From Euglena gracilis (lineage: Eukaryota > Euglenida > Euglenophyceae > Euglenales): DNA of 64,000 nucleotides. The DNA lies in the NCBI GenBank assembly GCA_039621445.1, contig CP154954.1:20074642-20138641 (forward strand). Direction: 5' to 3'. A model generated the notes under the pieces. The model was not told the DNA's origin. It searched no databases and was given only the letters and a program-made list of their open reading frames with translations. Each line of letters opens with the position of its first letter. Within the stretch, counting starts at the first letter, position 1. A program made the translations under genes and the position numbers. Of this stretch, positions 32,100-42,911 are shown piece by piece.

Positions 32100-33395
32100 G
32101 GCCGACTGGTTTCAGAATTTTCACTCGCCCCCCCCCCCCTGGGGGTCACTGAGCAGACACCTCGGGCTCCGCACTTTGCCCTTGCGAGGCCATGCCTTGC
32201 TCGCCGGCGGTGTTTGGATTGTTTTGGCGCGTTGGTTTAGGAGTCCCTGCTTAGTGCCGCCTCGCCGGAGTTGGCTGAACGACGCTGCTCCGACTTGGCG
32301 ACGTGACTTCTTACCCCTGGGGAGGGGTCCCCCCCTCTGCCCCCCTTGGCCCCCATTTTCTGCCCCAGGGCCCTTGAAGACAAATTTTCTTTTACAGGTG
32401 GGGGGGTCGGGCTCACAAGGTCTTTGTGCTTCGCCCTCGGTGTCCCTTCCTCCCTGGTCGGTTTTCCTCGAGGGAGTACGACTGGATGGTCAAAATCTTT
32501 GGAACATAAAGTTTTTCTTGCTCCAAGGCTCGGCACCTGCTGCCCCCCCGGCGGCAGCATTGTTTGTGCCAGGCGTATGCTCTTTTCCCTTCCGATGAGA
32601 GGAGGGGACACCGAGGGCGAAGCACAGACATTGCCTTGCTCGCCGGCGGTGCTGCGCGGCTGTTTGTTGCGTTTGGTGAGGGGGTCCCGCCTCGCCGGAT
32701 TAGGCTGATGATGCGGCTCAGTGGAAGTGCCTTGCTCAGGGAAAGTTCGTAGCCCGAGGCGCCCCGCACCCCCCCCCCCGCGGAGGAACTTGGGTGGAGG
32801 GAGGGGTGCCGAGGGTCAGGTCGAGCTCCCCCCCAAGACCCTGACGTGACCGCGTTTCTTTGCCGGCGCTGTGCTCGTGTGTTTTTCGCGGGGTTTTTGA
32901 ATGTGTTGAAGGATCGACGCCCGAGGGTGACAAGAGACTTCTAGAGTCCAAAGCGATTTGAGGTGGGCAAGTGGTGGCGGACTTGGGCATAGCTTTCCCC
33001 CTCTTTTTTTTCTGCCATGGGGGTGGGGAGGCTGGCCCACACCGCTGCCGTTTTTGTGTGTGTGTCGTTCATCGTGACACTTCCAAGGTGTCAAAGACCC
33101 TCAGAGTTCGAGCGAAGCGCAAACACCCGATTAGAGCACTCAGCGCTTCAGTTGGGGTGGCATTGGCATCCCCGGGGTATTTTTAAGGGGACGGAAGCAG
33201 CAACGGAGTTCAAATGTGTGAATTGGAAAATAAGGTTGGCAAAACTGCAGAAATCTCACAAACAAGCAGGATCCCACCCTGCCCTTGTGCTTCGCCCTCC
33301 TCGTCATTTCCTCCTGGCCCTAAAAGTCCCCGAGTGCATTAATGCTGCGACATTTTTTTTTGGTGATAAATTCTGGCGGGCCCCTATGGCAGCAC
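32100..33395. other. Internal duplications, no gene called
   Basis: CCTTGCTCGCCGGCGGTG...CGCCTCGCCGGA occurs at about 32180-32280 and again at 32630-32710. Long frames on both strands overlap and none has convincing splice sites. Confidence 0.4.
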
Positions 33396-33565
33396 AGGTG
33401 CGCTTCCATTTGGACCGCACCCGCGCATCTCATCAAAATGGGGAGCGTGCTTGTAGCAGAAAGCCACCTTGGCCTGCGGGTGGGGGGAGGTGCTTTTATT
33501 TGGACACTACGCTTGCACCGGCCCCATTGTTCCATCAGGGGGAGGGGTATGTCAGAAAGTGAAAC
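33396..33565. repeat. Dispersed repeat shared with 38793-39010
   Basis: Shared phrases are GCACAGGTGCGCTT, CATCAAAATGGGGAG, GTGCTTGTAG and TTTATTTG, in the same order and on the same strand. Not coding as far as I can see. Confidence 0.6.
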
Positions 33566-33681
33566 TGGGGCGGTTCCCTCGCGTGTTGCATTGTTGAGCA
33601 ATAGAAAATCACAGAATGATTCGCTCATGGTTCGCGTTCGAGCTGTGGACGGAACGCTGTATCTACAAATCAGCACGTACT

Positions 33682-34077
33682 TCAAAACATAAACAAAAAA
33701 GCAGGATGGGGTTGGTCAAATCGGCAAACACGTTCAAAGACTTTCAGAAAAACCCCATCAACTGTCTGAGGGTGCAAATTAATGTACGACTTCCAAATGC
33801 CGGGTTCCATTGGTTGACCAGTGCGGCAGCTTCCCAAGGGGTGGATCAAATTTGGAAACTTATGGCTGATGTCAAACACTTGTGCTTTCATGTCATGGGG
33901 ATGTTGTGGGCGTATGGTGAAAAAAATGCATCCCCTGCATGGCTCGTTTCGGGTGCAGGAGCAAGGCGCATCAAAGCAAAGCTTGGTGCAGCACTTGCAT
34001 TGTGACAATGTTGATGCAGACCCAAAGCTGGGCCTCAACCATCCAATCAAAAAAATATTGTGAGGAATCCGTCTCAA
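33682..34077 (-). CDS. Ambiguous Cys-rich open frame
   Basis: The minus-strand frame of 131 codons contains CKCCTKLCFDAPCSCTRNEP and later MKAQVFDISHKFPNL. The plus strand over the same interval (33616-34005) is also open for 129 codons with protein-like composition (GVDQIWKLMADVKHLC). Only one, or neither, can be the gene. No splice sites decide it. Confidence 0.25.
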   Translation of the reverse strand: MRRIPHNIFLIGWLRPSFGSASTLSQCKCCTKLCFDAPCSCTRNEPCRGCIFFTIRPQHPHDMKAQVFDISHKFPNLIHPLGSCRTGQPMEPGIWKSYINLHPQTVDGVFLKVFERVCRFDQPHPAFLFMF

Positions 34078-34079
34078 AA

Positions 34080-34416
34080 ATGACGCACATAGAAATGAGA
34101 ATGGACGTGGATGATAATGCTTTTGAATAATATTCAGACTCCTGGGTTTAAGCGAAAGCCAATTTTGGGACCAAAATTGGCCAAATATCTGCCAAGAAAA
34201 ATTGACCTTTTGGAGGGAGGGTCCGGGTGCATGGTCGGACTAGACCCCCTGCCATTATGGTCAAAGGGGACACCCACCTAAACCCTGGACACCTTCCTAG
34301 CCCTGGGGTCAAAAAAAAACAACCTTTAAATTGTTGGTTCAGCACTTCACAAAAATCTGTCCAAATAAAAAACACACACGATACATAACGCACACACATG
34401 CACACACTCACATACA

Positions 34417-34470
<54 letters not shown>

Positions 34471-36290
34471 GCACGCAACACAACACACACAAGTACATGC
34501 ATACACCTCGTCCTAGTGCCTCGACAACAGTGCCAATTGTTGTCAAAGTCAAAGCCCATGAAAGCGCAAGAAATCCCCCAAGAGGGGAGGAGCCAACAAC
34601 GTTCTGTGAAAAGGCAGAGATTTTTCTTAAACTACATGCTGCGCACTAGCAACAGAGCTTCAATAAGAGCTGATGCATTTAGGGGGTCCAGATACTCTCA
34701 TCGAGGATTCTTGCCACCGGCATACTGGGAATAAGACACACTTGGATTCATTCCTTCAAAATTCTGTGGTTCAAGGTGGGGAGAAGGCAAGCACTTCAAA
34801 TTCGTGCCACAAGCAGAATTTTGAAACAATCCCCAAACACAAAAAGAAGAATGCAAAAAAAATTTTGATGCAAGAAAACACAACCCCTTGGAGGGGAAAA
34901 AAAAGCGAAACCCCGAGAGGAACATGACTGGCTTTTTTTCAAAAAAAAATGCAAAATAAAGCAACTTAAAGAAGGGGAAAAAACTGTCTTCTTCCTGAAA
35001 CAGTTTGTTTTGTTGATTTTTGAATGCAAAAAAAATGTGCATTCCTAATTTCACGCCTTGCACAATTCTAGAAATTATTGTTCTTGGACAAGGAGAGCCG
35101 GGATATGATGCTGACCACATGCAGCTATTTCATACAACCTGCCCCCCCCCCCCCGGTTCATTGGCTTGGGCCACGTTGGCCCCAACGGGCCGAGGTCCAA
35201 CTTTGGGGGGGGGGCATGTTGGCCCCAATGGAAGGGGACTATGACATTCCATTGCTTAGCGACCCCCCCGGGGGGGAGGGGGGTCACTTTCCACTCTGAA
35301 AAAACCAGTCAGTCACTTTACCCCCCCGGGGGGGATCGGCCACTCTTGAATGCGCTCATGTTGGCAAGGCAATATTGCCAAAAAGTCTCAAAAAGTTCCA
35401 AAAAAAGTTCCTTTGGCGCCAGGCCAGCCACTTTTCATTTTCGGGCCTACCCCACCTGGGGGGGGGAGGGGGCTCTTGGCCAGAAAAACTTTTGCGCATA
35501 TTTCATGGGGAAAACACCAAAACATTTAAAAGAAAAAAGGGCAATATGCTCAAAAGTGAGGGTAGCTCATTTTCTGGCGCTGTGCGCCAAAAGAAATTTT
35601 TTGCTATTTTTGGAACTGAGGGGGGTGGTGGGGGGTGGTCCGGACCCCCCCCTGCCGCCTGCCTCAAAACCGAAGGGCTTCCCATCTATCCCTGGGGACC
35701 CCACCTCCCATAGCGGATCATGCCAACTGGCCGCCCTTTTTTTCCAGCTTGTAGCATTTTTTCCAGCCTTGGACCCTCCCCCCATCGACAAGTTTAAATT
35801 CATTTTGCAGCTACCAAAAAGACCGGACACAAAAATTGCGCAAATCTTCCGGTGGTGTGCCAATGAGCCACTGTGAACCTGCCTTGGAGGGAAATTACCT
35901 CAGGTCGGAAGGTTTCACACACATCCTCCTCCATCCAAATATCACAGATGGTTTTTCCTTGGCACCATTGATGGAAAAAAACATCACATTACCAGAATGT
36001 TCAGACTAATACTTCGCTAGGAGTGGCATACAATAGAGGTCACAGAATACAATGTTTTTTTTGCGGAAATTTCGACTGACTGATTATTTCAAAATGCGGT
36101 TGCATGATGAACAAAAATCGAGCAATCTGCCCATTTTCCTGATATAAATTTCACCTGATGACAACGAATGTTGGTATTCTCAGCTCAGTTTCAAAAAACA
36201 AACAGAATCTGTTGGAAGCAGAAAACAACGCGGACCCCCTCGTAAAGCAGAACACTGGCATCGGTGGTGGCAGCAGAAGCACGTTCACAC
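34080..36290. other. Repeats and weak frames
   Basis: A (CA)n tract lies at 34418-34466. A minus-strand frame near 34698-34800 ends ...FEGMNPSVSYSQYAGG and could be a last exon, but splice support is missing. 35240-35800 holds G/C-run repeats related to 20100-20400. Confidence 0.4.
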
Positions 36291-36296
36291 AACTAC

Positions 36297-36473
36297 CCCC
36301 AGCTCCGCCAGCTCCTTCTTCAGGGTGGGGATCATTGCCGTCCACTTCTCCCTTTCTTCCAAAAACTTGGGTCAGAAGCAGTGCTTGTCCACTCAAGGAC
36401 TGCTTCCAGCCTCACGGAGGGATTGCTCGAAGAACAGGCCAGAATTGGCGTACCGGAACCTCTCCTCGGCGCG
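36297..36473 (-). CDS. Two candidate exons, coiled-coil-like protein
   Basis: Minus strand. Exon 36416-36473 (acceptor CACCATGCAG, donor GTGAGG) reads RAEERFRYANSGLFFEQSL. Exon 36297-36365 (acceptor GACCCAAG, donor GTAGTT) is phase 0 at both ends and reads FLEEREKWTAMIPTLKKELA-ELG. Third codon positions are mostly G/C. The second is amphipathic and would form a coiled coil. The phases of the two do not match directly (one base left over), so either a splice site is misplaced or an exon lies between. A GGCAGGCAC element starts just upstream at 36505. Confidence 0.45.
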
Positions 36474-36504
36474 CTGCATGGTGACCAGGCAGTTCTTTTT
36501 ACCA

Positions 36505-36785
36505 ACCATGGGGGGGAGGGGGTCCGGAGTGCCTGCCCAGGCAGGCACTACCCCCCCCCCCCGGGGGGGTCGGATTTCGGCCTGTGCCCAGGCACATTCC
36601 TTTGAAAATAGGCCATTTTTGGCTCCCTGGCACCTTGGGCGCCGGGGTCTGTGCAAGGGCACTTTTGGCCGTGTGCCCTACCCCCCCCCCCGGGGGGGGG
36701 TCGGATCGGGAGTGCCTCGTGCCTTGGAGCGCCTGCCCAGGCAGGCACCCCCCCTCCCCCCGGGGGTCAGCACCCGACTAAAATA
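36505..36785. mobile_element. GGCAGGCAC hairpin element, inverse copy
   Basis: From TTACCAACC to GTCAGCACCCGACTAAA, with GTGCCTGCCCAGGCAGGCAC twice. Very similar to 50700-50970 and 52520-52795. Confidence 0.7.
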
Positions 36786-37689
36786 CATACAATACAACCT
36801 GATGGTGACTGGGATCGTTCCCCCATGGTTCCCTTCGGGCTTCTTTTTTGAGTCCACGTTGGGCCGATTTCCACACCTAAAAGCTCTTGAACCTTCACTA
36901 TAAACACTGGTTCAGACCAAGAACAGCACCTTGGCCAAAATTTTAGGGGGGCAACCGCAGCGCCAAATCTCCGCCCCCGCCAGGCCTTTGCTTGAGGACC
37001 GGGGGTCCACTGGCAAGAAATTTGGACTAGCTGGAAAAAAAATGCTACAACCTCCCTCCCCCCCCCGGGGGGGGAGGGGGACAGAAATTTTTTAGTTTCT
37101 TCCTCCGGCGCTGGTGGAAATGAGGTTTTTAATGGGTTCTTGGCTGATTTTGCTCCAAAGAATCCCAAAAGGTGGTGTGTTGATTGCCCATGAAACAGGT
37201 TGAGTTGAAAGGTGATCAGCCACCGATTGACAGGAGATTGACCGGTCCAAACTGGATGATATTTTAAGGGTTTTGCCAATTGGAATAAATTGGGAGAAAT
37301 GTGTGGCAGTTTTCAAAATGTTGTTTGTGTGGGGTTTTCCATTTCGGAGTCTGGGTTTAAGAACGCCCCTAGACGATTTTTTGGTGGTCTCTTGGGGGAC
37401 CCCAAGGCTCTTTTTGTCAAACAACTGTGTCCACGCGAAGAGTGAGTCAGGGGGAGAGCGGGGGCCAGGCCTTTGCTTACCCCTCCCCTGGGGGGCTGGA
37501 CTGCAGCTAGACCAAATTTGGACAGTGGGAATTGGAGTGGACCCGCGGGGGGGGGGGGGCTATCAAGCCTAGCGGCGGAAAAAAGTTTTTTTCCAGTGAC
37601 TGGCATAAAGCGCCGAAAATTCTGGGACCCCCCAAAGCTGGCCAAAAATGCCCATTTTTTGGCCCCCCTAGTCGGAGGGGTGGGTTTCG

Positions 37690-38030
37690 AAAAGTTTTCG
37701 GATGGTTGGGTGGGTGGGTGGATTTGGGCTTGGGAAAAACACCCCCCCCCGGATCACCAAATGAATGGGATTGAGGTCAGACAAGCACCATTCTGTAGCG
37801 TGCGAAATACCAATCGAAAAAGTTCTCCGCTCATTTCCCTTGATTCCCCCTCCATTAAAACATGGATTTTGAACCGGGCAATAATTCACAACTAACCCCA
37901 GGGGTTGGGCAATCACCCACCCAAAAACACCCAAAATCAGCCAAAAAACACATGTAATTTTCCCAGCCAACTTCCACCCACCCACCCACTTTCGAAATCC
38001 AGCCAGCCATCCCCCCACCCCGGGGGTGGG
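37690..38030. repeat. Dispersed repeat shared with 40760-40990
   Basis: TGATTCCCCCTCCATTAAAACATGGATTTTGAACC and AATTCACAACT are common to both, followed by CACCC-rich sequence. Part is also seen near 30290-30365. Confidence 0.6.
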
Positions 38031-38033
38031 GGG

Positions 38034-38258
38034 ATGGCACCCGAATATCGGGAACCCCCGACGCAATATGCGTACCAGCCTATGACGCAACCGTCTGCTG
38101 GACCGGCAGAATTTCTGTGCCCAGTTCATCTAGAAACTAGAAGTAATCTGCCCATACAACGGGAACAATACATGGCACCCCCCAGGGCTCAACCGGAGCC
38201 CGCATCTTGGGCAGATGATCCAGATGATCTAGAGCAGGCTAAGCCGAAGGCCGAATAG
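38034..38258 (+). CDS. Small proline-rich protein or terminal exon
   Basis: The frame starts ATG at 38034 and ends TAG at 38256-38258, 74 codons: MAPEYREPPTQYAYQPMTQP...ending with an acidic then basic tail (WADDPDDLEQAKPKAE). Composition (Pro, Gln, Tyr, Ala) is clearly protein-like and unlike the repeats on both sides. The upstream 40 bases are a C/G-run hairpin, so the ATG may be the true start or the exon may begin later. Low complexity suggests a disordered tail. Family unknown. Confidence 0.5.
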   Translation: MAPEYREPPTQYAYQPMTQPSAGPAEFLCPVHLETRSNLPIQREQYMAPPRAQPEPASWADDPDDLEQAKPKAE

Positions 38259-39147
38259 AGGGGTGGGATTACACAATGCATAACCTCAATGCATCACACA
38301 GCTGAAATTACGGATGCCACAAAAACTAAAAATCGGCAGCACGTGAAAAAATATGCAAAAATAAATGCAATGAAGCGTATAGCATAATGCCCAGTTCCAA
38401 AATTATGCAATTTGTTACATTGAAAAAATCGCAAACATCTTTTCGTCTTTGTTTTTATTCTGGCTGGAGAGCATCGACGGGGGGGGAGTCTACCATTCAA
38501 TGACATCGGGGGGTTGTTTCCTCACTGGACGCAGGTGTGGTTACCGTCCTTGTGGTCCCATGTTTTCCATCAAACCGTCACCAACAGACTGCCTGTGTGC
38601 TAAGTCACTATTTGGGGCCCTGACTGCTAGCAGCGCCAGCGCGGTCCCCCTCTTTGCGTCATCAGCAGGGCCTCGCAAACATCTGCTAACGGTGTGCTCT
38701 GCCCTTAACAAGAATTGCCCTCTCCCCGTGGTAAACAGGACGTTATTTCATGCAGGGTGAGAATGGTCAGCAAACCCTGCTCCCTAATAGAAGCACAGGT
38801 GCGCTTACAGCGGACTGCCGCCTCCAGCGGAGGGGAGTGCGCTTCTATTTGGACCCTACCTGTGCGACTTTTGTTGATTTCCTTTCGAAATCCCATCAAA
38901 ATGGGGAGTGTGCTTGTAGTGGTCCGCCGCCTTTGGCGGCGGGGGGGGGGGTGCACCTTTATTTGTTCCCTGCGCTTGTAGCGGTCCCGTGCTTCTATTG
39001 GGGGGGGGGGTTCAACCATTTCGAAAGCGGTCAAACTGCTCAGGTGTGCATTTCCCCCACTCTGCTGGTGCTGCTGAGAAATGAAGAAAAGAAATGCCCC
39101 ATTCGTTTTTGCTTGCTTGCTTGCTTGCATGTTTCAGCTGGGGGGGT
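38259..39147. other. Mainly repeat; weak frame
   Basis: A plus-strand frame at 38449-38760 (SGGCFLTGRRCGYRPCG) has moderate composition but no splice evidence. 38793-39010 is the repeat shared with 33396. Confidence 0.35.
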
Positions 39148-39321
39148 TCAAATTCGATTCAGCAATCCCATGTGGATGGGTGTGTTTGCAAGGACAGCGG
39201 CGGTGTCACAAGGCAGGTAGTCCTCCCATGTGATTTCCAGGACTCGGTGTGGCGGGCGTATCCATCTTTCTCCCTCTGGGTCCGGACGTTTGCTGGGGAG
39301 CAGAACCGTCTGCAGCGGCTC
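39148..39321 (-). CDS. Terminal exon, unknown protein
   Basis: Minus strand, acceptor GTGAAACAG, then exactly 57 codons and TGA at 39148-39150. It begins EPLQTVLLPSKRPDPEGERW, continues RVLEITWEDYLPCD and ends ...PIHMGLLNRI. Charged, balanced composition and phase 0. The overlapping plus-strand frame (180 codons, 39094-39636) is Cys/Ser/Leu-rich and is considered a shadow. No family recognised. An extremely AT-rich tract lies 270 bp to the right. Confidence 0.5.
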   Translation of the reverse strand, partial: EPLQTVLLPSKRPDPEGERWIRPPHRVLEITWEDYLPCDTAAVLANTPIHMGLLNRI

Positions 39322-39589
39322 CTGTTTCACAGGTGCACCCCCTCAGCGTTGCTCAAGGCAGATTTTGTCCCTCAAAGTGACAGAAAGGAAACTGCTTCTT
39401 TTCCATTTTCCGGCACGGTGATGCTCAACTGCACAACCACGGAACTAGTGTATCTCAAAAGCCGCAGTGTGGTTTGGGAGCGGCTCAGTTCGCCTCCAGT
39501 CCCCCCAGCAGTGTGCTGCAGGCAACCCTTTGGTTGTGCTTTTCCCTCGTGTTGTGTTGCTCAACCATTCAACTTGGTTTGGGCCAGGG

Positions 39590-39681
39590 TCATTTATTTA
39601 TTATTATATCATTTATTAATTATTGTTGAATATTAATACTAATTAATATTGATCAATAATAATATTAATTAATTATTTGTT
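39590..39681. other. Extreme AT-rich tract
   Basis: About 90 bp made almost wholly of ATTAAT, TTATTA and TAATATT words. It is unique in this window for base composition. It could be a breathing or origin-like element, but nothing else supports that. Confidence 0.6.
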
Positions 39682-39949
39682 AAAGATTGGAAACCTGGGG
39701 GGTAGTTCGCCAGACCTCCTCCCATCCCCCTCCAGGGAGTACAAGGGCTTGTGGGTCCTCGAGGAATAATCGGTCCAAAATGAGGAAAATTTTCAACTCG
39801 GAGGAATTTCGAGCAAAAATAAAGAAAATTGCCAGGAAAAAAATACAAAAAAAACCCAAGAAAGAAATAATAAAAAAAAACGTTTGTGTTTAAGAAACCA
39901 AAAAACCAGGGCGTTACGTGATGTAATACAAAACCTTTCATTTGTTTCA

Positions 39950-40219
39950 TCAACCAAAAAACATGCACATATGAACCATTTGGTTGGCCATGCACCGAAT
40001 GCACTCCCGCTTCACCTTCTCCTGTTCCTTTAGCAGCTGCTTCACCTCCTTCTCCGCGTCGATGGCAGCCTTCGTCACGTCGGACACCACCATGTCCAGC
40101 CAGAACTTCGCCTTCTCCTCCTCCGACTCCTTCGCCCACTTGTCGGCCGGCAGACCATGGCTGGCCTTCACCTGGTCCAGCAGGGCCCCCAATTCCTGGG
40201 GGCTCAACGGCAGGCACCA
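39950..40219 (-). CDS. Terminal exon, coiled-coil protein
   Basis: Minus strand, acceptor CATTTTACACAG, then 89 codons and a stop at 39950. It starts WCLPLSPQELGALLDQVKAS and has a long charged helix (SEEEKAKFWLDMVVSDVTKA, then EKEVKQLLKEQEKVKRE) before a short Cys/Met tail. Third codon positions are mostly G/C, so coding confidence is high. The pattern of acidic and basic residues predicts a coiled coil. A loose resemblance to the N-terminal coiled coil of MAP65/PRC1/Ase1 microtubule bundlers (an L-P-x motif, then a long helix) is noted but is weak. It may instead continue through a donor such as GTGCAT. Confidence 0.6.
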   Translation of the reverse strand, partial: WCLPLSPQELGALLDQVKASHGLPADKWAKESEEEKAKFWLDMVVSDVTKAAIDAEKEVKQLLKEQEKVKRECIRCMANQMVHMCMFFG

Positions 40220-40571
40220 CTGTGTAAAATGCCTCAAAAACTTTGAAAAAAACTAACAACGTTTGACAACTGTTTCGCCAATGTTGTCTTAAACTGCCTT
40301 GAACTGTTAAAGTTGAACCATGAAAAATTCATTCTAGCCTAATTTTCTCTGACCGAGCAAAAAAAACCTTGGCAAAACCAAATCAACTCCAGGGAAAAAA
40401 TCCTTCTGGCATTATCTATCAATCAAATCTCAAAAAAATGTGCTTTTAATTTTGGACAAATCCAAAATCAAAAAAAGTTGGTTTGATGCTCGGCACCAAA
40501 AAAAACTTTTAAAAATAAAAAATGCCTCCAATAAATCCCTTTCAAATTAATGCCTGCTCAGCAGAGGGAAA

Positions 40572-40811
40572 TTGGTCTGGCTGGGGTCCAGCTTTGTGTG
40601 CGTCAAGGGCTGCCCCCAGCAAGCGATGGCTGAACTTTGGGAAAGAGCAATTCAAAAAGCAGGCGAGTGCAATGTGTGCGTTATGCATGAGTACATGGGA
40701 GATTGGGGAAGTGAGGAGTGGGACCAAATGATGGAATGGGAGGATAAACCAATGGGGGGGGCATATCGGTGTGTGAAATACAAACAAAAAAAATTCTCCT
40801 CTCAACTTTGA
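40572..40811 (+). CDS. Doubtful small open frame
   Basis: 79 codons with Met, Trp and Glu-rich composition (MAELWERAIQKAGECNVCVM, then GDWGSEEWDQMMEWEDKP). The last third overlaps the dispersed repeat that starts near 40760, so the stop is supplied by a repeat. It could be a truncated exon. No splice site is clear. Confidence 0.3.
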   Translation: MVWLGSSFVCVKGCPQQAMAELWERAIQKAGECNVCVMHEYMGDWGSEEWDQMMEWEDKPMGGAYRCVKYKQKKFSSQL

Positions 40812-41224
40812 TTCCTTCTCCATTAAAACATGGATTTTGAACCGGGAGATAATTCACAACTCCAACCCTGGGGGGTTGGACAATCACCTGCCCGAAATCA
40901 CCCAACATCGAACAAAAAAAGCCTGCAATTCTTCCGGCCAACCTCCAATGGCCCCCAAACCCATCCACTCACTTCCGAAACCCCACCCACCCCAAAAGGG
41001 TGGGTCAGCGACGGCACAAAAGCTGCTTTTAGTGACACGAGTATGAGAACTCGTTCCTGTGGGCAGCCCTAAACTCAAGTCGTAGACAGCAGCGTCCTGG
41101 GAAGCAGCCATTCTCAAGAGAAACGGACTGGAGATAAAACAAATACAACAGAAAGCAACGGAGCGCCTTGATTTGAAAAGGTGGCCAATGCAGTGCATTA
41201 TGTTTCTGTTGGAAATTGAGAGAT

Positions 41225-41360
41225 TGGGGGAATGCAAACACACACAAACAAACACACACACACACACTTTGTCAAAATCGAAACACACAAACAAACACAA
41301 AAACACACAAACAACACACACACAAACAAACACACACAAACACACTTTGTCAAAATCGAA
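41225..41360. repeat. (CA)n-rich tract
   Basis: ACACACAAACAAACACAC with two interruptions CTTTGTCAAAATCGAAA, which make the tract a two-unit tandem. Confidence 0.85.
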
Positions 41361-42816
41361 AAACATAAATCACAAAAAAAAGTGTTTGCATCCATCCCCC
41401 CCCCCTGCTGACAATGTTTAACTGACATTGGTGTGCTTGTGAGTTTCACACATGGTTAGTTTGCGCAAATGCACCTGAGCAAACCAACCACTTGCGCAAC
41501 TTCACATGACTGCAGTTTTTTTTTTGAAATCTTAAAAATGAGATACTTTGAAGAATTCTGAATACAACACAAAAACACTTGCCTTCAGGGCCCAAATTGG
41601 GCATTAACAGTTGAGCCTCTGAAAAACCATGTTTGACTCTTTAAGCAATAAACCCTTAAACAATAAACAGCTACCCTAGATTTTATTCTTAAATTTCGAG
41701 TTTAAAGCTGTCCTGTACCCCCAGGATTTAGTCCGAAAATGGGGCACAATTCATTGGTACAAATGGTTTTGCTGGCTTCAAGTCACTTTAATGATTTTTT
41801 ATTTGAAAAAAAACTCCCCCCCCGGGTCCCAGCCACAGATTCACTCAATGACCCTGGGGGGGAGGCACTTTCTTGGGCCCAAACCCACCCACCCACTTTT
41901 TCAAAAACCCCAACCCACCACACGGGGGGGGGGGTCAACCACCCATCCACCTACCCGAAATCCATCCAAAATCGACCGAAAACGCTGAAAAAACAAAACC
42001 CTGCCCCACGATGCACTCTAACTCCCCCCAACCCCCCAGGGGCCCCCCAACCACCTGTGTGACCTCTCTCCGGGGGGGGAGGGGTCACACAGGTGTTAAA
42101 TGAATCTATGGTCCCGGCCCAAAACCAGCCAATCCCTCTGAAAAAACCAGTCACCCATCCGCACTCATCAACCACTTGTGGCGCCATTCTCTAACAGCCC
42201 ATTCCTACCTTCTTCGTTGCATTTAAATTCCACTCCTTTCATAACTTCAAAAAAAATATCCACACAAGCAAAACGGTGGACCGGAACCCCACCTCCAAAA
42301 CACCACCTAGCGCTGGCAGTTGTCACATAGAAATGGGGGATCAATACTGGGTTTTGTGTATTTTGGGGGATTTCTTCCTTCGGTGAGGTCAATTTTGGGG
42401 ATTTCGCAACTCAGTGACATGTGTTGGAGGGTCAAATCACCAAATTTGCACCATTCCCTCTGCTGCCAACACCAGAAAATTGTGAAAATCAACAAACGGA
42501 GGGCCCTCCCCCCTCCTCAAAGAAAAAACTAGAGACCTAATGCAGTTGTACCACATGACACAAAGCATCCAAAAGAGCGCAGTAAGGACATTCCATCCAG
42601 AATAAAGCAGACTGGAAATTTTGGATCAGAAAAATTAAAAATATCAGAGTTCTTTTGAGGCCGGGATTGGACATACCCCCCCTTGCCCCTCGACCAGGGG
42701 GGCGTGGGCGTACCCCGAGACCTGCAACCCCCTTATCGGGGTGTGCTCAGTACATGGGGTCGGTGAGCAAGGGGATGGGCGGGTAATACAGGTAACCAAA
42801 AATGCCCAAATAAAAC
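41361..42816. other. No gene seen
   Basis: AT-rich sequence to 41700, then C/G-run repeats with CCACCCACC (41800-42170) and unclassified sequence. Frames have no splice support. Confidence 0.45.
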
Positions 42817-42911
42817 CTTGGGCCTCTTTGGGAAAACGTGTATTTTCACAATGCATTGCCACTTGTTGCAGCATCTCGCTCAGTTGCCCAAACTCCATGG
42901 CTATCTTTAAA
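42817..42911 (-). CDS. Candidate internal exon, unknown protein
   Basis: Minus strand. A strong acceptor (TTTCCCCCACCCCTCAG) is followed by 95 nt reading LKIAMEFGQLSEMLQQVAMH and CENTRFPKEAQ up to a donor GTTTTA. The amphipathic pattern suggests a helix. Balanced composition, phase 2 in. No relative recognised and neighbouring exons not found. Confidence 0.5.

Noticed and set aside
39094-39636. 180-codon plus frame
   Set aside because: Overlaps the better supported minus terminal exon 39148-39321 and ends in the AT-rich tract.
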